A stretch of DNA of 64,000 nucleotides, taken from the NCBI GenBank assembly GCA_007922195.1, contig ML682067.1, positions 8,438,273 through 8,502,272 of the forward strand, given 5' to 3'. Positions 58,071 through 64,000 of the stretch are shown piece by piece. A program made the translations under genes and the position numbers. This stretch comes from Podocnemis expansa. Taxonomy: Eukaryota; Chordata; Testudines; Podocnemididae. Below the pieces are notes generated by a model. The model did not search any database and had not been told where the DNA came from. It saw nothing but the letters and a program-made list of their open reading frames with translations. Numbering within the stretch: position 1 is the first letter of the stretch; the number at the start of each line of letters is the position of its first letter.

Positions 58071-59282
58071 AAATTGAAATATACCATATTGCATCATTGT
58101 ATGCTTAACCCTATATTGGAAGGCAAGCAAGGAAAGTGGGCACACTAGAGCACCTGCAGGGGAAAACAAGAACTGCCTCAGATGAGTGCTGTCAGCAGTG
58201 ATAGCCTCGAAGTTGACATATTCACAATTGTCATCTTTAAGTCACCTTCTGTAGCCACAGACCCTGGAGCTAACCAGGCACTTGTCTGGTCTCTGCCATA
58301 AAGCAGAGCAGCTCAAAAGTTGCTCTAATTCCGGTCCATTTGCCATGACTCCAAGAGGTCTTCTTGCATCTGGAAATAGCTCAGCTACAGAGACACAAAG
58401 TCATATCCCCCAGGAACAGCGGCTGTGGAGGAAGCCAAGTGGAGGGCTGTCATAAAGTTGCTGCATTGCCTATACACTGTTCAGGGACTTCCCTGTACAA
58501 GAGAAGTACCTACGTATCCTGTTAAGCCAGCTTTCCTCCTGTTATGTGCCAGAAGAAGAGGCCACAGAATATGGGTCAATATTATCAGGGCATATCTCTG
58601 GTAACACAGAAGTTCTCTGGACCATAAGACAGGCAATAAAGAAGCTCTCTGTCTGGACCATAACATCTTTTTATTTTCTTTACTTGTCAACCTTCTGGTA
58701 AGTCACTTAACATTGTGTAATTAAAGGCATCATATCTGGAGTGGTACATAATGTCATGTGAAGAAGTACAAAGGCAAAAACATTTGAGATTCACTGGATG
58801 GAACTTTTAAACAGATGTACTTGCATGTCAAGCTACACTATTAATGGGACAAAAGGATTTTCTGTTACATCAAAATACGCCAGGCAAAATTACAAGATAG
58901 GATCAATTTAGATAGAAGACAGAGGTTTTGATATTGGTATTTAACAATTACACTCAATATGGAGTTAGATAAAGCTCATTTACACCCTGTGATTACATGT
59001 GATTAAACGTAATTTGGACAGATGTACATTATTCCATTTATGGAAGGCATACCATGTTGAAAAGAATAATACACCCAAGATTTAATACTTATAGCAGTTT
59101 CTTCACCAAAAAGACATTTGATTGATTAATTTACTAGCTCTTGAGTTGTGTTGGATTAGCTTTCAACCAGTAAAAGGTCCAAGTGTGGCTCTACTTGCCA
59201 AGTTTTTCATTGTATTTGATAAATAACTTGAGATGTCTGGACTGCTACAGATACAGAATGACTGGATAGGCAGCAGTTCTGC
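58071..59282. other. No recognisable feature
   Basis: No gene or element termini are seen. Confidence 0.45.
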
Positions 59283-59955
59283 AAAAAAGGACTGGGGGGT
59301 GGGGGTTACAGTGGACAAGAAGGCTGGAAATGAGTCAACAGTGTGCCCTTATTGCCAAGAAGACTAACAGCATATTGGGCTATATTAGTAGAATCATGGG
59401 TAGCAGATCAAAGGAAGTAATTACTCACCTCTAATTGGCACTGGTGAGGCCACATTTAGAGTACTGTGTCCAACTTTTGGTCCCCCACTACAGAGAGGAT
59501 GTGGACAAATTGGAGAGAAGCCAGAAGAGGACAACAAAAATGATTAGGAGGCTGGAGGACATAACTTATAAGGAGAGGCTGAGGGAATTGGGCGTGTTTG
59601 GGCAGCAGAAGAGAAGCATGAGGGGGGATATGATAGAAGCCTTTAATTACCTGAAAGGGGGTTCTAGGGAGGATGGAGCTAGGCTGTTCTCAGTGGCAGT
59701 AGATGACAGAACAAGGAGCAATGGTCTCAAGTTGCAGTTGGGAGGTGTAGTTGGATATTCGGAAATTTTTCTCACTAGGAGCATAATAAACACTGGAATG
59801 GTGATCCAGGAAAGTGGTGGAATCTCCATCCTTGTAGGTTTTTAAGACCCAGTTGGACAAAGCTCTGAGTGGGACAATTTAGTCAGGGTTGGTCCTGCTT
59901 TGAGCAGGGGGTTGGACTAGATATCTTCCTGAGTTCCCCTCCAACTCTAATCTTC
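59283..59955 (+). mobile_element. 5'-truncated CR1 LINE, 3' part
   Basis: The element begins in the RT C-terminal region. A frame at 59435-59845 still reads [28 protein letters not shown] and [13 protein letters not shown], all standard CR1 C-terminal motifs. The 3' UTR (GGTTGGACTAGATATCTTCC) ends at 59955 without clear terminal octamers. The coding part is frameshifted upstream of 59435 and near 59780. Confidence 0.88.
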
Positions 59956-60033
59956 TATGGCTGTGTTCACACAGCCCTCTTATTTCGAAACACCAGGGGT
60001 TGTTTCGAAATAAGATTTAGGCTGTTCACACGA

Positions 60034-60433
60034 NNNNNNNNNNNNNNNNNNNNNNNNNNNNNNNNNNNNNNNNNNNNNNNNNNNNNNNNNNNNNNNNNNN
60101 NNNNNNNNNNNNNNNNNNNNNNNNNNNNNNNNNNNNNNNNNNNNNNNNNNNNNNNNNNNNNNNNNNNNNNNNNNNNNNNNNNNNNNNNNNNNNNNNNNNN
60201 NNNNNNNNNNNNNNNNNNNNNNNNNNNNNNNNNNNNNNNNNNNNNNNNNNNNNNNNNNNNNNNNNNNNNNNNNNNNNNNNNNNNNNNNNNNNNNNNNNNN
60301 NNNNNNNNNNNNNNNNNNNNNNNNNNNNNNNNNNNNNNNNNNNNNNNNNNNNNNNNNNNNNNNNNNNNNNNNNNNNNNNNNNNNNNNNNNNNNNNNNNNN
60401 NNNNNNNNNNNNNNNNNNNNNNNNNNNNNNNNN
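60034..60433. other. Assembly gap (400 N)
   Basis: A run of exactly 400 N. Apparent frames crossing it are meaningless. Confidence 0.99.
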
Positions 60434-60497
60434 TAAAGCCCGGTCTGCCCCCAAACCCACCGTGACCGCGGCGGGTTTGCGGGCAGACCGGGCTTTA
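60434..60497. repeat. GC-rich perfect hairpin beside the gap
   Basis: TAAAGCCCGGTCTGCCC (60434-60450) is the exact complement of GGGCAGACCGGGCTTTA (60481-60497). Pairing continues inward through CAAACCC/GGGTTTG. The stem is 17 bp perfect and about 25 bp in all. Confidence 0.92.
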
Positions 60498-60736
60498 AGC
60501 CGGTGGGGAGCAGCACTGGGCAGCGCTAAACCCCGCCGGTGCCTGCAGCCCCCTGCGGAAGTGAAATAGCAGGTTCACAGTATGAACCTGCTATTTTGTT
60601 TCCCGCCTTTTTCCTTATTTCAAATTAACATTTTGTTAATTCGAAATAAGTTGTTTCGATATAAGCGTTATTTCGATATACAGTTGTTGCGAAACAACCA
60701 TATTGAAATAACTGGCTGTGTGAGAACACAGCCTAT

Positions 60737-61191
60737 GTGCCTATGAAATTTAATTTCCCTAAATTTACATTTGAAAATGGAGCAGCAATCAAACATAGAT
60801 TCATTTAAAAATGAGTTGTGCTTTTTGCTTTTGTTGGAATTGCTGATTTATAACCATCAACTCTGTTGTAAAGATACAGAGCAGGGTGAATTTCTGGCTG
60901 TTTACTTCAATGGGTCCTCTGTGTCACATTGTAAGTGTATGCTACTTCATGGTACATTGTGAGACAAGCAGAGGTTCACATGTTTTTTCACAGTGTGGAC
61001 TATATCTTACTGAAAAAAAATAGGTCTGTTTATAACTGAAGCAACCACTCACCCCGCTAACAGTGATTGAATAACATACCTGTGTCAATTGCCTCAATTG
61101 CTTATTGTAAACCTAGTGCTAACAAAATACTGACTGTATTTAAAACTTGTTTTTGTCAGACTTAGCAGATGGAAATGAGGAGAGTAAGTCC
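60737..61191. other. No recognisable feature
   Basis: AT-rich stretch with nothing assignable. Confidence 0.45.
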
Positions 61192-61199
61192 CATATATC

Positions 61200-61664
61200 C
61201 AGAGGCCGATTAGGGGCTGCAGGGTCCCTGGGCTCCTGCCACCAGTTGCCCCCCTCCCACCCCCCGCCCCCATGGCCCCAACCCCACCTCCCCCACCAGC
61301 CTAGGGCTCTGGTGCTGGCGGCCCAGTGCAGTGGGGGTAGGAGGCCTCAGGCCAGAGGCCAGACACAACCTGGCCAGTTGGCCCCCAGGGACAGTGGGGC
61401 TGACTGTCACATGTGGTGTGGCTTCTGGTAGAGCCCAAAGGCCATGCCAGAAGCCATACTGCATGTGGCAGTAGGTCTCAGCACCCCAAGCCGTGGCCAG
61501 CCCACCTTGCCCCTGGGGGAGGACTGGCCAGCCTAGTGGCGGGCAGAAATGCAAAGTCCAACCTCTGGGCTGGCCCACCCATTTCTGGCAGGGCAGAGGG
61601 GCCCCCACGTCGTGGTGGACCCCTGGGCACAGGCCTATTTGGCCAGTGAGTTAATCTGCCCCTG
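61200..61664. mobile_element. Nonautonomous hAT element
   Basis: The ends CAGAGGCCGATTAGGGG and GAGTTAATCTGCCCCTG are imperfectly inverted. Flanks CATATATC (61192-61199) and CATACATC (61665-61672) match at 7 of 8. The interior is GC-rich. Open frames on both strands lack domains. Confidence 0.83.
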
Positions 61665-61672
61665 CATACATC

Positions 61673-62061
61673 CCCTCTCCCCACAAGCCTCTAGGAAAAG
61701 ACTTGTAGCTTTTTGGTGGCCTATGGACCACAGTTCAGGAGTCACTGATATAAAGGCTCTTTTGGCATGAGTTTGGGATGGTTGCATTACTCACAAGTAT
61801 GCTATATGGATCATTTCTACAAGACATTTGTGGAACTTGATATTGCATGTCATGTGGGCTGTACAGGGCATGCCATATTCTTAACAAGGATTATTTTACA
61901 AGTTTAAAAGGGTTTTAGCATTCAAGAACAGATGCAAAATTGGGACAATCTATAGTGATTTGTGGGTTCATAAACCTACCAAGTCATTTTAGCATCCTGA
62001 AATGAAATACCTAGGCTATACAAAAATATGGATATATTGATGTTTCACAGATCAGAACTTT
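61673..62061. other. Unassigned, possible hAT terminus at about 61750
   Basis: The complement of 61700-61752 reads CAGTGACTCCTGAACTGTGG, like a hAT right end, but no partner end was found. Confidence 0.3.
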
Positions 62062-62530
62062 GGGTATGTCTACACTGGAGCCTTAGGTTGACTTCACCTG
62101 ACTTAAGTTGACCTAAGAAACTCCATGGCCAAATTTAGAATTTATTAAGTCGAATTAAGCACTTGCTTAAGTCAACTTAATAAAACCTGCCCTGAAAGTC
62201 AACTAAAGCTTTTAAGTCAACTTTACATGACATGAAGGGTCTGGGCCCGACTGGGCTCTATGCGCCCAATCCAGCTCTGGGGGCCCAATCCAGCCCCAGC
62301 CGTTGCTGGCAATTGGCTGGGAGCCAGATCCAGCCCCTGCCCTTTGCGACATGAAGCAATGAGCTGGGAGTCGCCTCCTGTTGCTGCCAGCAGGAAGCTG
62401 GGAGCCCAATCCAGCACCAAGCCCCTTGCAACACACAGCAGGGGGATCAAAGTCTGCTCTGGCCCTGAGCTGCCTGCTGGTGGCTGCAGGAGCTGGCTTC
62501 AGGCCACTTGCTGGTGGTAGCAGGAGCCGG
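62062..62530. mobile_element. Harbinger-like element, left part only
   Basis: It begins TGGGTATGTCTACACTGGAG with AAGTTGAC/AAGTCAACTTAA arms to about 62225. A GC-rich repetitive core follows (CCCAATCCAGC units, 62230-62520). The right arm is absent: Gypsy-like sequence begins at 62531. Confidence 0.6.
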
Positions 62531-62734
62531 ATTGATGACATTATAGTGTTTTCCTGTACTTTTAAGGAGCATCCGCAACACTTGCAAATGTCTTTTGACA
62601 GACTCCATCAACGCAATCTCAAGCTGAAGCTCAGAATGTGTCACCTGCTATGAGAAGTGGCATACCTTGGGCACATAGTATCTGCCCAAAGTATTGTGAC
62701 AGATCTGAGTAAGATACAACAAGCGAGGGACTGG
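62531..62734 (+). pseudogene. Ty3/Gypsy-type reverse transcriptase fragment
   Basis: The frame reads IDDIIVFSCTFKEHPQHLQM, then FDRLHQRNLKLKLRMCH, a stop at 62651-62653, then VAYLGHIVSA and further to ARDW. This is the YxDD catalytic box region (Y lost at the junction) and the following connection of Gypsy-type RT: DDIxVFS, HLxxLxxVFxRL, LKLxxxKCxF, YLGHIVS. One stop interrupts about 68 codons. Chromovirus-like or another Gypsy lineage cannot be decided. No LTR, integrase or gag is nearby. Confidence 0.8.
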
Positions 62735-62773
62735 AACACACTGCTAACAGGAAGTATTGCTATTTCTTGGATT

Positions 62774-64000
62774 CATAGAATCATAGACTCACAAGGTTGG
62801 AAGGGACCTAATGAGGTCATCTAGTCCAACCCCCTGCCAAAAAAGCAGGACCACTCCCACTAAATTATCCCAGCCACTTTTGTCCAGCCGGGCCTTAAAC
62901 ATCTCCAAAGATGGAGATTCCACCACCTCCCTAGGTAGCCCATTGCAATGCTTTACCACTCACCTAGTAAGAAAGTTTTTCCGAATATCCAGCCTTGACC
63001 TTCCCAGCTGCAGCTTGAAACCATTGCTCCTTGTTCTGTCCTCTGTTACTACTGAGAACAGCCAAGCTCCATCCTCCTTGGAGCATCACTTCAGGTAGTT
63101 GAAGGTTGCTATCAAATCCCCCCTCAGTCTTCTCTTCTGCAGGCTAAATAAGCCTAGTTCCTTCAGTCTTTCTTCATAGGGCTTCTGCTCCAGCCCCTTG
63201 ATCATTTTTGTTGCCCTCTGCTGGACTCTTTCTAATTTGTCCACATCCTTTTTGTAGTGGGAAACCCAAAACTGGACACAGTATTCCAGATGTGGCCTCA
63301 CCACTACCAAATAGAGGGGAATGATCACATCCCTCAATCTGCTGGCAACACTTCTTCTGATGCAGCCCAGTATGCCATTGGCCTTTTTGACAGCAAGAGC
63401 ACACTGCTGACTCATATCCAGCTTCCCATCCACCAGGACCCCCCAGGTCCTTTTCTACAGTGCTGGTATTTAGCTGATTGCTCCCCAGCCTGTAGCAGTG
63501 CATGGGGTTTTTCTGTCCCAAGTGCAGGACTTTGCACTTGTCCTTGTTGAACCTCATGAGATTTCTATTGGCCCGCTGCTCCAATTTTTCAAGGTCTTCC
63601 TGAATCTTGTCCCTGCCCACCAGCGTGTCTACTGTTCCCCGCCAACTTGGTGATATTCGCAAACTTACTGAGTGTGCAATCTATCCCATCATCCAGATCA
63701 TTAATGAAAATGTTGAACAGAACTGGCCCCCCTGGGGCCAATCACTCATTACTCGTTGCCAACTAGACATGGAGCCATTGATTTCTGCACACTGAAACAA
63801 TTAATCTAGGCAGTTTTCTATCCACCTTACAGTCCACACATCCAACCCATACTTTCTTAGCTTGTTGATGAGAATGCTGTGGAAAACCGTATCAAAAACC
63901 TTGCTAAACTCGAGGTATATCACATCAGTGGCTCTTCCCACATCCACAAATCCAATCATCTCATCATAGAAGGTGATGAGGTTGGTCAGGCACGATTTAC
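62774..64000 (-). mobile_element. CR1 LINE 3' part, continuing past window end
   Basis: The 3' end at about 62774 carries inverted ATTCATAGAATCATAG terminal units and GTTGGAAGGGACCTAATGAG. Minus-strand RT sequence continues to the window edge. The catalytic FADDTK box reads FANITK near 63655, losing both aspartates, and several frameshifts are present. Confidence 0.92.

Larger units (their letters stand above)
59959..60733. mobile_element. Inverted-repeat element containing an assembly gap
   Basis: The left end GGCTGTGTTCACACAGCC and right end GGCTGTGTGAGAACACAGCC are inverted, flanked by TAT (59956-59958 and 60734-60736). Both arms carry TTATTTCGAAA / TTTCGAAATAA motifs. The 3-bp duplication suggests a Harbinger-like mechanism, but termini differ from the GTCTACAC family. 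Four hundred unknown bases lie inside. Confidence 0.78.

Noticed and set aside
59869..60516. Long open frames of 144-198 codons
   Set aside because: They consist mostly of the 400 unknown bases of the gap.
1..64000. CRISPR arrays, operons, riboswitches, Rho-independent terminators
   Set aside because: The repeats have no regular spacer structure, and the overall content is vertebrate, so prokaryotic features are not expected and none were seen.

Overview
The window looks like vertebrate, non-avian reptile DNA, most likely turtle; a crocodilian is the main alternative. I infer this from the repeats: CR1 LINEs ending in tandem ATTCTATG units, Penelope-type fragments, many nonautonomous elements with GGGTATGTCTACACT termini, hAT elements with 8-bp target duplications, and LTR-like repeats. 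No tRNA gene that looks functional, no rRNA gene, no CRISPR array and no recognisable host protein-coding exon was found. The window reads as intergenic or intronic DNA dominated by transposable elements, and nearly all the short open reading frames are chance or belong to dead elements.

Layout: 1-800 LTR-like repeat; 1774-3253 long inverted-repeat element with a GC-rich repetitive core; 3257-11784 mostly unrecognised AT-rich DNA; 11788-13198 PIF/Harbinger-like element split by a CR1 with an open pol fragment; 15.5-15.85 kb decayed Myb/SANT-like gene; 16.86-20.58 kb LTR-like DNA invaded by a Harbinger-like element (17813-19893), which is itself invaded by a hAT element; 21381-25620 near-complete but dead CR1 (minus strand); 26.6-28.05 kb endogenous-retrovirus LTR sequence; 31.4-33.3 kb Harbinger-like unit carrying a second Myb/SANT pseudogene; 34778-37340 CR1 split by a foldback element; 37.8-42.6 kb cluster of hAT, Harbinger-like, Penelope and tRNA-derived SINE insertions; 47233-47910 Harbinger-like element with a transposase remnant; 50.0-56.5 kb CR1 followed by a large inverted duplication; 57.3-64 kb hAT elements, CR1s, a gapped inverted-repeat element, and a Ty3/Gypsy reverse-transcriptase scrap.

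How the parts relate: autonomous machinery survives only as fossils (CR1 ORF1/ORF2, Harbinger transposase N-terminus, Myb-like accessory protein, Gypsy RT). The abundant short elements are their nonautonomous partners. Nesting and empty sites give a relative order of insertions. The most striking structure is the inverted duplication at 50987-52590 / 54290-56465. Its arms are diverged (about 75-80% identical by eye) but share an exactly identical 590-bp block, which suggests recent arm-to-arm gene conversion. The second most notable signal is a hammerhead-ribozyme-like core in the Penelope-type fragments, best preserved at 35587-35627.
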